Assembly (NCBI RefSeq): GCF_003284935.1
Contig: NZ_QMEV01000003.1
Coordinates: 1-64,000 of the forward strand
From: Mycobacterium colombiense
GTDB taxonomy: Bacteria; Actinomycetota; Actinomycetes; Mycobacteriales; Mycobacteriaceae
Length of the DNA stretch: 64,000 bases
Direction: 5' to 3'
Every line of letters begins with the position of its first letter. The stretch's first letter is position 1. A model generated the notes under the pieces. It searched no databases and had not been told where the DNA came from. It saw nothing but the letters and a program-made list of their open reading frames with translations. Below, in pieces: positions 1 to 10,300 of the stretch. A program made the position numbers and the translations under genes.

Positions 1-174
1 TCGTACGTGATCTGGGACGCCGGGGATCTGGAGGTGCACGCCCCGCGCGACACCGTCCAGCGCTGGTCCACCGACCCGCGTTCGCGCGTGCCCGCGCTGC
101 CCCGATTGGGCCCGGACGACGCCCTACCGCGGTGCCGGCGGACGGTGCATCGGGGCGCTGTCATCCATGGTTAG
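1..174 (+). CDS. C-terminal end of an upstream gene (partial, Rv2052c position)
   Basis: An open frame enters from the left edge and closes with TAG at 172-174, giving the last 57 residues of a protein whose body lies outside the window. The fragment is rich in Arg, Asp and Pro and shows no motif I recognise. Its stop overlaps the lnt start (ATG at 167) by 8 bases, so the two genes are probably co-transcribed and translationally coupled. By gene order this is the position of Rv2052c, a conserved hypothetical in M. tuberculosis; that match is inference from synteny. Confidence 0.55.
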   Translation, partial: SYVIWDAGDLEVHAPRDTVQRWSTDPRSRVPALPRLGPDDALPRCRRTVHRGAVIHG

Positions 175-2188
175 GCATTACCGGCCCGGCGACGACGAAC
201 CGCCGCGGCGGCCCGACAGGGACCCCATCAGCGACGAAGCGGAATCCGACCGCGATGACCAGCCCGCCGACGTGCATCCCGAGCCGGGGGAACACGGCCC
301 GGACGACGACGACCGCGACGAGGGCGCCACGGACCCGGATGCCGCCGACGAGCGCGGGCCCGCGCTGGCCGATCGGCTGAGGGCAGGGGCGCGCGGCGCG
401 CTGACCGGGTTGGTGGCCGCGGTGATCGCGCGGCTGCCCGCCGCCCAAGCCGCCATGTTGCCGCGCCTGACCCGGCTCAGTGGCGCCATCGCCGGCGGCC
501 TGCTGTTCTGCGCCAGCTTCCCGTCGCTGAACTGGTGGTGGGGCGCCGTGCTGGCGGCAGCGTTGCTGGCGTGGGTGCTCACCCACCCCGCGACCACCCC
601 GGCGGGTGGCCTGGGTTACGCATTCCTATTCGGATTGGCGTTCTACCTGCCGCTGCTGCCGTGGGTCGGGCTGTTGGTCGGCCCCATCCCATGGATCGCG
701 CTCGCGACCGTATCGGCGCTGTTTCCCGCCCTCTTTGGCCTGTGCGCCGTCATCGTGCGCCGGCTGCCGGGCTGGCCCGTCTGGTTCGCGCTGATCTGGG
801 CGGCTCAGGAGTGGCTCAAGTCGAGCGTGCCGTTCGGCGGCTTTCCCTGGGGCTCGGTGGCGTTCGGTCAGACGCACGGACCGTTCCTGCCGCTGGTCCA
901 GCTCGGGGGCGTGGCGCTGCTGTCCATGGCGATCATGCTGGTGGGGTTCAGCGCGACGGCCATCGCGCTCGAGATCGTGAAGTGGTGGCACTCCGGTCAC
1001 CCTGCTCCCCGCGCGGGCGGCGGCAGCGGCGCCGAGGGTCCGGCGCCGTCCGATTCCGCACCGCCCGCGGTGGTGCTGCCCGGCGTCTGCATCTGCCTGG
1101 TGCTGTTCGCGTCGCTCATCGTCTGGCCGCAGGTGCGCCACTCCGGTACCGGGTCGGGTGGCGAGCCGTCGGTCACCGTCGCGGCCGTGCAGGGCAACGT
1201 GCCGCGCCTGGGCTTCGAGTTCAACGAGCAGCGGCGCGCGGTGCTGGACAACCACCTCCGCGAGACCCTGCGACTGGCCGACGACGTGCGCGCCGGGGCC
1301 GCCCCGCAACCGCAATTCGTGATCTGGCCGGAGGACTCGTCGGACATCGACCCGCTGGTCAACGGCGACGCGGGACTGCAGATCTCCCGGGCCGCCGCGG
1401 CCATCGGCGCGCCGATCCTGATCGGCAGCGTCCTCGAGGTGCCCGGGCGTCCCCCGCAGGATCCGAACTACACCAACACAATGATCGTGTGGAATCCCGC
1501 CACCGGCCCGGCCGATCGCCACGACAAGGAAATCGTGCAGCCGTTCGGCGAGTACCTGCCGATGCCGTGGCTGTTCAAACACCTGTCCGGCTACGCCGGC
1601 CGCGCCGGCAGCTTCGTACCCCGGCAGGGCACCGATGTGGTGCACATCGCAGGGGTGCCCCTGGGCGTCGCCACCTGCTGGGAAGTGATCTTCGACCGGG
1701 TGCCGCGGCAAGCGGTGCTCGGCGGGGCCCAACTGCTGGCCGTGCCGGCCAACAACGCGACCTTCAACAAGAGGATGAGCGAGCAGCAGCTGGCATTCGC
1801 CAAGGTCCGGGCCGTCGAACATGACCGGTACGTGGTGGTGGCCGGCACCACCGGGATCAGCGCCGTGGTCGCCCCCGACGGCGGCGAGTTGGCACGCACC
1901 GACTTCTTCGAGCCCGCCTACCTGGACATGCAGGTTCGCCTGAAGACCAGGCTGACACCGGCGACCCGCTGGGCACCGCTGCTGCAATGGGCCATGGTCC
2001 TGGCGGCCGGAGCGGTCATCCTGGCCGGGATACGGCACAATGGATGGTTCCCGCGTTCGATACGTCTGCGGTCCACATGTCGATCGACAGGGGTCGGCGC
2101 CACCCCGGGCGAACCCCCGCCCGGCGAGCGCGACGCAGACACTGCGCCCGACCCCCGGGACCGCACGCCGGCAGACGACGGCGACTGA
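167..2188 (+). CDS. lnt: Apolipoprotein N-acyltransferase Lnt
   Basis: A 673-residue integral membrane enzyme that adds the N-terminal fatty acid to the diacylglyceryl-cysteine of lipoproteins, the last step of lipoprotein maturation. About the first 60 residues are a charged cytoplasmic tail rich in Asp, Glu and Arg. Several hydrophobic helices follow (about 100-330), then a nitrilase-like extracytoplasmic domain, then one C-terminal helix. The catalytic triad is readable: Glu389 in WPEDSS, Lys454 before the PFGEYLP segment and Cys504 in ATCWE, with spacing close to E. coli Lnt (267/335/387). In M. tuberculosis this domain is fused to the Ppm1 mannosyltransferase; here it ends at 2188 and ppm1 starts separately 61 bases later. 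The ATG at 167 overlaps the upstream stop. Confidence 0.93.
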   Translation: MVRHYRPGDDEPPRRPDRDPISDEAESDRDDQPADVHPEPGEHGPDDDDRDEGATDPDAADERGPALADRLRAGARGALTGLVAAVIARLPAAQAAMLPRLTRLSGAIAGGLLFCASFPSLNWWWGAVLAAALLAWVLTHPATTPAGGLGYAFLFGLAFYLPLLPWVGLLVGPIPWIALATVSALFPALFGLCAVIVRRLPGWPVWFALIWAAQEWLKSSVPFGGFPWGSVAFGQTHGPFLPLVQLGGVALLSMAIMLVGFSATAIALEIVKWWHSGHPAPRAGGGSGAEGPAPSDSAPPAVVLPGVCICLVLFASLIVWPQVRHSGTGSGGEPSVTVAAVQGNVPRLGFEFNEQRRAVLDNHLRETLRLADDVRAGAAPQPQFVIWPEDSSDIDPLVNGDAGLQISRAAAAIGAPILIGSVLEVPGRPPQDPNYTNTMIVWNPATGPADRHDKEIVQPFGEYLPMPWLFKHLSGYAGRAGSFVPRQGTDVVHIAGVPLGVATCWEVIFDRVPRQAVLGGAQLLAVPANNATFNKRMSEQQLAFAKVRAVEHDRYVVVAGTTGISAVVAPDGGELARTDFFEPAYLDMQVRLKTRLTPATRWAPLLQWAMVLAAGAVILAGIRHNGWFPRSIRLRSTCRSTGVGATPGEPPPGERDADTAPDPRDRTPADDGD

Positions 2189-2249
2189 CCACACTCCGTC
2201 CGACCAGGACGGGCCGACTATTCGAATACGGGCGACACAGAGGAGCTAC

Positions 2250-3044
2250 ATGACCACCGGCCAGCCGGCGCCCCAGATTCCGGGCAACCGTCCCAGCCAG
2301 CGCGTCTTGGTGATCATCCCCACCTACAACGAGCTGGAGAACCTTCCGGTGATCCACCGGCGGCTCAAAGAGGCGTGCCCGCACGTGCACCTGCTCGTCG
2401 TGGACGACAGCAGCCCCGACGGCACCGGCCAGCTCGCCGAGGAGCTCGCGGCCGGCGACGCGGGGCGTACGCACGTCATGCACCGCACCGCCAAGGACGG
2501 CCTGGGCGCGGCGTATCTGGCCGGCTTCGCCTGGGGGCTGAGCCGTGACTACTCGGTGCTGGTCGAGATGGACGCCGACGGCAGCCACGCGCCCGAGCAG
2601 CTGCACCGCCTGTTAGACGCCGTCGACGCCGGCGCCGACCTGGCCATCGGGTCGCGCTACGTGGACGGCGGCACGGTCCGCAACTGGCCCTGGCGGCGCT
2701 GGGCGTTGTCCTGGACGGCCAACACCTATGCCCGGCTGGCGCTCGGGATCGGCGTGCACGACATCACCGCCGGCTACCGCGCCTACCGCCGCGAAGTGCT
2801 CGAAGCGATCGACCTCGACGGCGTCGACTCCAAGGGCTACTGCTTCCAGATCGATCTGACGTGGCGCACCATCTGCAACGGCTTCACCATCGCCGAGGTG
2901 CCCATCACCTTCACCGAGCGAGAACTCGGCGTGTCCAAGATGAGCGGATCGAACATCCGCGAGGCCCTGGTCAAAGTCACCCGCTGGGGTGTCCAGGGCC
3001 GCCGGTCCGGTGCCCGGACCAGCAGGGCCGACAACCGCACCTAG
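2250..3044 (+). CDS. ppm1: Polyprenol monophosphomannose synthase Ppm1
   Basis: A 264-residue GT2-family glycosyltransferase that transfers mannose from GDP-mannose to polyprenyl phosphate. The product is the donor for lipoglycan (LM, LAM) and protein mannosylation outside the membrane. The GT-A fold begins with the IPTYNE segment near residue 24. The nucleotide-binding DDSSPDGT stretch and the metal-binding MDADGSH motif follow. There is no transmembrane tail, so this is the catalytic domain alone, and membrane tethering may come from the neighbouring Lnt as described for split mycobacterial versions. The ATG at 2250 has a clear AGAGGAG ribosome site. In-frame sequence further upstream overlaps lnt and looks non-coding. 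Likely one operon with lnt. Confidence 0.93.
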   Translation: MTTGQPAPQIPGNRPSQRVLVIIPTYNELENLPVIHRRLKEACPHVHLLVVDDSSPDGTGQLAEELAAGDAGRTHVMHRTAKDGLGAAYLAGFAWGLSRDYSVLVEMDADGSHAPEQLHRLLDAVDAGADLAIGSRYVDGGTVRNWPWRRWALSWTANTYARLALGIGVHDITAGYRAYRREVLEAIDLDGVDSKGYCFQIDLTWRTICNGFTIAEVPITFTERELGVSKMSGSNIREALVKVTRWGVQGRRSGARTSRADNRT

Positions 3045-3074
3045 CGCGGGGTTCGCGGGCCGGCGCGGGCTGAA

Positions 3075-3410
3075 TCAGCCGCGACGGCGGGTCTTGATGA
3101 TCTCGAGGCGCTCTTTGAGCAGCTCTTCGAGCTCCTCGACCGAGCGGCGCTCCAGCAGCATGTCCCAGTGGGTCCGCGGCGGCTTCACCTTCTTCGGCTC
3201 GGGCAGGTCGCCCTCGATCAGGGTGCCTTCCAGGCCGTTGCGGCACAGCCAGGTGCCGGGGATTTCGGCGTCGTCGGCGAAGGGGACCTCGAACTCCTCG
3301 CCGTTCTCGGTGCGGTACTTCGCGAGCTGACGCGGCGCCAGGTCGTGGTTGCGGTCAGTCTCGTAGCTCACGGCCCCGAGGCGACTGCCTCTCAGTACGC
3401 GATCAGCCAT
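3075..3410 (-). CDS. rbpA: RNA polymerase-binding protein RbpA
   Basis: A 111-residue actinobacterial transcription factor that binds RNA polymerase and principal sigma factors, stabilises the open complex and modulates rifampicin response. Length and sequence fit the family: a short N-terminal tail starting MADRVLRGSRLG, a central zinc-ribbon-like core domain with a single visible Cys (TWLCRNG), a basic linker (PKKVKPPRTHWDM) and a C-terminal sigma-interaction helix (RRSVEELEELLKERL). It converges on ppm1 with only 30 bases between the stops, and diverges from the zinc-finger gene at 3588. The 177 bases in between must hold both promoters. Gene order matches Rv2050. Confidence 0.96.
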   Translation of the reverse strand: MADRVLRGSRLGAVSYETDRNHDLAPRQLAKYRTENGEEFEVPFADDAEIPGTWLCRNGLEGTLIEGDLPEPKKVKPPRTHWDMLLERRSVEELEELLKERLEIIKTRRRG

Positions 3411-3587
3411 GGCTGCTACTCCTTCAGGTCTTCTCGGAGCTCTGCGGCTCCCTTAGTGCGTCCAGTGCATTCTTCATCTAGCAAACGCTGCGGCCATCTA
3501 CGCAGTTCCCCGGCCGAAGCCGGCGTGCGCGACGCGACCTTCAATGATACCGGGGTCGCCGGGAAAACCCGACTAAAGTCGGCAGGC

Positions 3588-3938
3588 GTGAGCCGCCGTA
3601 CCCGCCCCCAGCCCTGTCGCTGGTGCGGACGAGACGTCACCGACGCGGGAATGGGTCGTCGCCGCCAATACTGCCGGCAGTCGTGCCGGCAGCGGGCGTA
3701 CGAGCAGCGGGCCTCGCTGAACCGAAACGGCGCGGCGGCCGTTCCCGAGGACGCCGTGGTGCTGTCGGCCGACGAAGCGGCCGACCTGTCGGATCGCGTC
3801 TACCAGGTACGTTGCGCGGCCGAGGATGTCGCCACGGCGGTCGACGAGGGCGCCGGCGCCACCGAGCTGCGTCAGTTGTGCGACACGCTGATCCAGGCCG
3901 CCAGGGCCGCCGACGGCTGGCGCCGAGCGGGTGTGTGA
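3588..3938 (+). CDS. Small zinc-finger-like protein (Rv2049c position)
   Basis: A 116-residue protein starting at GTG 3588. The N-terminal 40 residues are basic and carry two Cys pairs, CRWC and CRQSC, separated by a GMGRRRQY segment. This pattern is common in short actinobacterial zinc-ribbon proteins and predicts one bound Zn. The remaining 75 residues are acidic and helical (SADEAADLSDRVYQV and onward) without a recognisable catalytic motif. Divergent from rbpA and upstream of pks12 on the same strand, the position of Rv2049c in M. tuberculosis. Function unknown; nucleic-acid binding is only a guess from the basic zinc motif. Codon use is like that of its neighbours. Confidence 0.7.
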   Translation: MSRRTRPQPCRWCGRDVTDAGMGRRRQYCRQSCRQRAYEQRASLNRNGAAAVPEDAVVLSADEAADLSDRVYQVRCAAEDVATAVDEGAGATELRQLCDTLIQAARAADGWRRAGV

Positions 3939-4356
3939 CCGCCTCGTCCGCACCGGACCCGGCCGGGCCCGATGCTGCGCCGGACCTTTCCCGACATGCT
4001 CCTGACCACCAGCTATGGCTAGCCGGGTACAGTCGCGCCATGGACGTCGGGCCATGTCTGCAGCGCACCGCTGTCCAGCGAGCACACCGGGCACCTCGTG
4101 CCACATCTTTTTTGCGCGGCGCGGCGCAACTGTCCAAGCCGGTCCTCCCGTAGCAGCCGGGAGCAGCGGACGTTTTGAAATCCTGTCGGAGTTGGCCATA
4201 CTCACCAGCAATATTCTTGGGTCTCAGAGCGGCACGACGCTGGGCGGACGGGAAACGGCGTCGCCTCGTGCAGCAAATTCCGTGACTCGGCGAGAACCGC
4301 ATCCGGCGGTGGAAGACGGCCGCACGTCGTCAGGTGAAGGTTAGGCGAGGTTTGTG
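3939..4356 (+). other. Intergenic region upstream of pks12
   Basis: A 418-base gap with no convincing gene on either strand. Its last ~160 bases are less GC-rich (GGCCATACTCACCAGCAATA and following) and are the likely place for the pks12 promoter. A purine-rich GGCGAGG element at 4344-4350 serves as the pks12 ribosome site. I see no strong palindrome or regulatory box. Confidence 0.5.
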
Positions 4357-7300
4357 ATGGTTGATCAACTCCAGCATGCGACCGAAGCGCTGCGTAAGGC
4401 GCTGGTCCAGGTTGAGCGCCTGAAGCGCACCAACCGTGCGCTGCTGGAGCGGTCCAACGAGCCGATCGCGATCGTCGGTATGTCCTGCCGCTTCCCCGGC
4501 GGCGTGGACAGCCCGGAGGCGCTGTGGCAAATGGTGGTCGAGGGCCGCGACGTGATCTCGGAGTTTCCCACCGACCGCGGCTGGGACGTGGCGGGCCTCT
4601 ACGACCCGGACCCCGACGCGCGGCACAAGTGCTACGTGAACACCGGGGGCTTCGTCGACGGTGTCGCGGACTTCGATCCGGCATTCTTCGGCATCGCGCC
4701 CAGCGAGGCGCTGGCGATGGACCCCCAGCATCGGATGCTGCTCGAACTGGCGTGGGAAGCGTTGGAGCGGGCCGGGATTGACCCCAGCGGGCTGCGTGGC
4801 AGCGCCACCGGGGTATTTGCCGGGCTCATCGTTCAGGGCTACGGCATGCTCGCCGAGGAGATCGAGGGTTACCGGCTGACCGGCATGACCTCCAGCGTCG
4901 CCTCGGGGCGGGTGTCCTATGTGTTGGGGCTGGAGGGCCCGGCGGTGTCGGTGGACACGGCGTGTTCGTCGTCGTTGGTGGCGTTGCACATGGCCGTGCA
5001 GTCGCTGCGCTCGGGGGAGTGCGACCTGGCCCTGGCAGGCGGTGCGACCGTGAACGCCACGCCGACCGTCTTCGTGGAGTTCAGCCGGCACCGCGGGTTG
5101 GCGCCGGACGGCCGGTGCAAGGCCTACGCGGGCGCGGCCGACGGCGTCGGCTGGTCCGAGGGTGGTGCCATCCTGGTGGTGGAGCGGCTGTCGGACGCGC
5201 AGCGGCTGGGACATCCGGTGCTGGCGGTGGTGCGGGGCTCGGCAGTCAACCAGGACGGCGCCTCGAACGGGCTGACCGCGCCCAATGGTCCCTCGCAGCA
5301 GCGGGTGGTGCGTGCGGCCCTGGCCAACGCCGGATTGACCGCGGCCGACGTGGACGTCGTCGAGGGCCACGGCACGGGCACCACGTTGGGCGACCCGATC
5401 GAGGCGCAGGCGCTGCTGGCGACCTACGGCCAGGAGCGCAGCGAGCCGCTGTGGCTGGGGTCGATCAAGTCGAACATGGGCCACACGCAGGCCGCCGCCG
5501 GGGTGGCCGGCGTCATCAAGATGGTGCAGGCGATGCGCCACGAGACGCTGCCGGCGACGCTGCACGTGGACGCGCCGAGCCCGCACGTCGACTGGACGGC
5601 GGGCTCGGTCTCGCTGCTCACCCAGGCGCAGCCCTGGCACGCCGAGCGCCCGCGCCGCGCGGGCGTGTCGTCGTTCGGGATCAGCGGCACCAACGCGCAC
5701 GTCATCGTCGAGGCCGTGCCGGTCGAGCCGCCGCACGCCGTGGACGGCCCCAAGGCGCCGGTGGTGCCGTGGGCGGTGACGGCGAAGTCCCCGTCGTCGT
5801 TGGCGGCGCAGGCGGCCCGGTTGGCCGAATACGTTCGCGCGCATGATGATCTGGACATCGCCGACATCGGGTGGTCATTGGCGGGGCGCGCGACCTTTGA
5901 GCACCGGGCAGTCGTGGTGGGCGGTGATCGCGACCGGTTGCTGGCCGGTCTGGACGAGCTGGCCAACGACGATCCGATCGGATCGGTGATCCGGGGCGCC
6001 GCGACGCCGGCGGGCAAGACCGTGTTCGTCTTCCCCGGCCAAGGCTCCCAATGGGCGGGCATGGCCGTTGAATTGCTGGATACCGCACCGGTATTCGCGC
6101 AGCAGGTCGAGGAATGCGAAGCGGCCTTCGCCGACTTCGTCGACTGGTCGCTGACCGACGTGCTCCGCGGCGCACCCGACGCTCCGGGACTGGACCGCGT
6201 CGACGTCGTACAGCCGGTGCTCTTCGCGGTGATGGTGGCGCTGGCCGAGCTGTGGAAGTCGGTGGGGGTGAACCCCGATGCGGTGATCGGCCATTCGCAA
6301 GGCGAAATCGCGGCCGCCTACGTCGCCGGGGCGCTGTCGCTGCAGGACGCCGCCCGGGTGGTCACGCTGCGCAGCAAGCTGCTGACGTCACTGGCCGGCC
6401 CCGGCGGCATGCTGTCCATCGCCTGCAGCACCGAACGGGCGCGGGAGTTGTTGGCTCCGTATGGAAATCGAGTCAGCATCGCCGCCGTCAACGGTCGCTC
6501 CGCCGTCGTTGTCTCCGGCGAGGTGGCCGCGCTCGACGAGCTCGTCGGCTTCTGCGCCGACCTCGAGCTGCGGACCCGGCGCATCGACGTGGACTATGCC
6601 TCGCACTCGGTCGAGGTGGAGGCGATCCGCACCGACCTCGCTGAGGTGCTCTCCGGCATCGAGCCGCGCTCCACGCGCATCGCATTCTTCTCCACCGTCA
6701 CCGGAAACCGGTTGGACACAGCGGGATTGGATGCTGATTACTGGTACCGCAACATCCGGCAGACCGTGCAGTTCGACCAGGCGGTGCGCAGCGCCTGCGA
6801 ACACGGCTACCGGACGTTCATCGAATCCAGCCCCCACCCCGCCCTGGTCGCCGGCATCGAGGACACCGCCAACGACAGCCTGCCCGGCGACACCGAGGCC
6901 ATCGTCATCCCTACCCTGGGTCGCGAGGACGGCGGGCTCGAACGATTCCTGACGTCGGCCGCCACCGCGTTTGTCGCGGGAGTCGGCGTGCACTGGCGCG
7001 GGGCGCTGGACGGCGCGGGCTTCGTCGAGCTGCCGACGTATGCCTTTGACCGGCGGCGGTTTTGGCTCTCCGGGGAGGGCATCTCGGCGGACGCGTCCGG
7101 CCTGGGGCTCGGCGCCAGCGAGCACCCCCTGTTGAGCGCGGTCGTCGAACTGCCGGCCTCGGGCGGGGTCGTCCTGACGGGCCGCCTGTCTGCCAGTCTG
7201 CAGGGCTGGCTGACCGATCACGCCGTCTCCGGGTCGGCGGTGTTCCCCGGGTCCGGCTTCGTGGAGCTGGCGATTCGCGCCGGCGACGAAGTCGGCTGCT

Positions 7301-10300
7301 CGACGGTCGACGAACTCACGCTGCAGGCGCCGTTGATGTTGCCGGGCAAGGATGCCGGCTCGGGATCGGTTGCGGTGCAAGTGGTCGTGGGTCCCGCCGA
7401 AGAATCCGGTCAGCGCGCGGTGTCGATCTTCTCGCGCCCCGACGCCGGCTCCGGCTGGGTGTGCCACGCCGAGGGAACGCTGAGCACCGGCTCGGTCGAG
7501 CCGGGCGCCGACCTGTCGGCATGGCCGCCGGCGGGAGCCGTGAAGGTCGACGTGGCCGACGGTTACGAGCAGCTGGCCGCGCGTGGATATGGCTACGGCC
7601 CGGCATTCCAGGGCCTGACGGCGGCGTGGGTCCGCGGCGACGAGGTGTTCGCCGAGGTGCGTCTGCCCGACGCCGCCGGCGGCGTCACCGGGTTCGGCGT
7701 CCACCCGGCCTTGCTCGACGCGGCCATGCACGCACTGGTCGTCAGCCACCAAATAGGTGGCCAGACCGACGAAGTGGTGTTGCCGTTCTCCTGGCAGGGC
7801 GTGTCGCTGCATGCCGCGGGCGCCTCGGCGGTGCGCGCGCGCCTGGCTCCGGCGTCGGCGTCCGGGGCGGCCGGGGCCCCCACCAGGGCGGTCTCGATCG
7901 AGCTGGCCGACGGGTTGGGCTTGCCGGTGCTGTCGGTGCGCGCGATGGTCGCGCGTGCGGTGAGCGAGCGGCAGCTGCGCGCGGCCGTATCGGCTTCGGG
8001 CCCGGACCGTCTGTTCGAGGCGGTGTGGTCACCGGTCACGGCGACCGCCGGCGATGCCGACCCGCCGGCGCACGAGGTCTTCGAATCCGTTGCGGCCGGC
8101 GAAGATCCGGTGTCGGGAACGTATGAACGCACGCATCGGGCGCTGGCGGCCGTGCAGTCGTGGCTGACCGAGCGTGACTCCGGGGTGCTCGTCGTCGCGA
8201 CGCGTGGCGCGATGGGATTGGCGGGGGAGGATGTCCCCGATCTGGCCGGCGCGGCCGTGTGGGGGCTGGTGCGTTCGGCGCAGACAGAGCATCCCGGCCG
8301 CATCGTGCTGGTGGATTCCGATGCGACGCTTGACGATAGCGCCATCGCGACGGTTCTCGCGGTCGGCGAGCCCGCCGTGTTGCTGCGTGACGGCATCGCG
8401 TACACCGCGCGGGTGCGCGGCAGCCGGGCGGTCGACGGCATCATGACGCCCCCGGCGGACGGGCCCTGGCGGCTCGGCATCAGCAGCGCGGGCACCTTCG
8501 AAAACCTGCAGCTGGAGCCGGTTCCCAACGCCGGCGCCGCGCTGGAACCGGGCCAGGTTCGGGTGGCCCTGCGGGCCATCGCCACCAATTTCCGCGACGT
8601 CATGATCACCCTGGGCATGTTCACCCACGACGCCCTGCTTGGTGGCGAGGGCGCCGGCGTGGTGGTCGAAGTCGGGCCGGGGGTCACCGAATTCGAGGTC
8701 GGCGATTCGGTGTACGGCTTCTTCCCCGACGGCAGCGGCACCTTGGTGCCCGGGGACGTCCGCCTGTTGCAGCACAAGCCCGCCGGCTGGTCTTATGCCG
8801 AAGCGGCCGGCATCTCGGCGGTTTTCACCACCGCCTACATGGCCTTCATTCATCTGGCCGACGTCAAGCCCGGGCAGCGGGTGCTGGTGCACGCCGCCGC
8901 CGGTGGCGTGGGCATGGCCGCGGTCCAGATGGGGCGGCACTTGGGCCTCGAGGTCTTCGCGACCGCGAGCCGCGGCAAGTGGGATACGTTGCGGGCCATG
9001 GGCTTCGACGACGACCACATCTCGGATTCGCGCAGCCTCGAGTTCGAGGAGAAGTTCCGGGCGGTGACCGGCGGCCGCGGCATGGATGTGGTGCTGGACT
9101 CGCTGGCCGGTGAATTCGTCGACGCCTCACTGCGACTCGTCGCCCCTGGCGGCGTGTTCCTGGAGATGGGCAAGACCGACATCCGCGACCCTGGGGTGGT
9201 GGCCCGGGACTACCCGGGTGTCCGCTACCGCGCCTTCGACCTGTTCGAGCCGGGCCGTCCGCGGATGCATCAGTGGATGGAGGAGCTGGCCGGGCTGTTC
9301 GACGCAGGCGTGCTGGAACCGTTGCCCGTCACCACGTTTGACGTGCGGCGCGCCCGCACCGCGCTGCGCTACCTGAGCCAGGCCCGCCACATCGGCAAGG
9401 TCGTGATGACCCTGCCGTCCGGCCTCGCATCGGGCACCGTGCTGATCACCGGGGGCACCGGCATGGCGGGTTCGACGCTGGCCCGTCACCTGGTGGCCAA
9501 CCACGGCGTCGAGGACCTGGTGCTGCTGAGCCGACGCGGTCCGGACGCGCCCGGGTCCGCCGAGTTGATCGCCGAGCTGCAAGCCGCCGGAGCAAGCGCG
9601 CGCGTGGTGGCGTGCGATGCCGCCGATCGCACGGCGCTGGCGCGGGTGATCGCCGACATTTCGGCGCAGCGGCCACTGTCGGGCGTGATTCACGCGACCG
9701 GCGTGCTGGACGACGCCACGATCACCTCGCTGACGCCGGAGCGTGTCGACGCGGTGTTGCGAGCCAAGGTCGACGCGGCGTGGAATCTGCACGAGTTGAC
9801 CCGCGACGCGAATCTGTCGGCCTTCGTGGTGTTTTCGTCGATGGCCGGGCTGGTGGGCTCGTCGGGACAGGGCAACTACGGGGCGGCGAACGCGTTCCTG
9901 GACGGGCTGGCCGCGCACCGGCGGGCGCACGGGCTGCCGGCGATCTCGCTGGCCTGGGGGCTGTGGGATCAGGCCAGCGCCATGACCGGCGGACTGGACG
10001 CCGCCGACCTCGCCCGGTTGGGCCGCGACGGGATCTTGGCGCTGTCCTCGGACGAGGCGATGGAACTGTTCGACACCGCGTTGATCGTCGACGAGCCGTT
10101 CCTGGCGCCGGCCCGCATCGACCTCGGAGCGCTGCGGGCCCATGCGGTCGCGGTGCCGCCGATGTTCACCGATCTGATCAACGCCCCGACGCGCCGCCGG
10201 GTCGACGATTCGCTGGCGGCCGCGAAATCGAAATCGGCGCTGGCGCATCGCCTGGACGGGCTGTCCGAGGCCGAGCAGCACGCCGTGCTGCTGGACCTGG

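Noticed and set aside
161..2194. Long open frames on the opposite strand and in the third frame of lnt
   Set aside because: They are side effects of high GC and third-position bias; the lnt frame alone has family motifs and a start coupled to the upstream stop.
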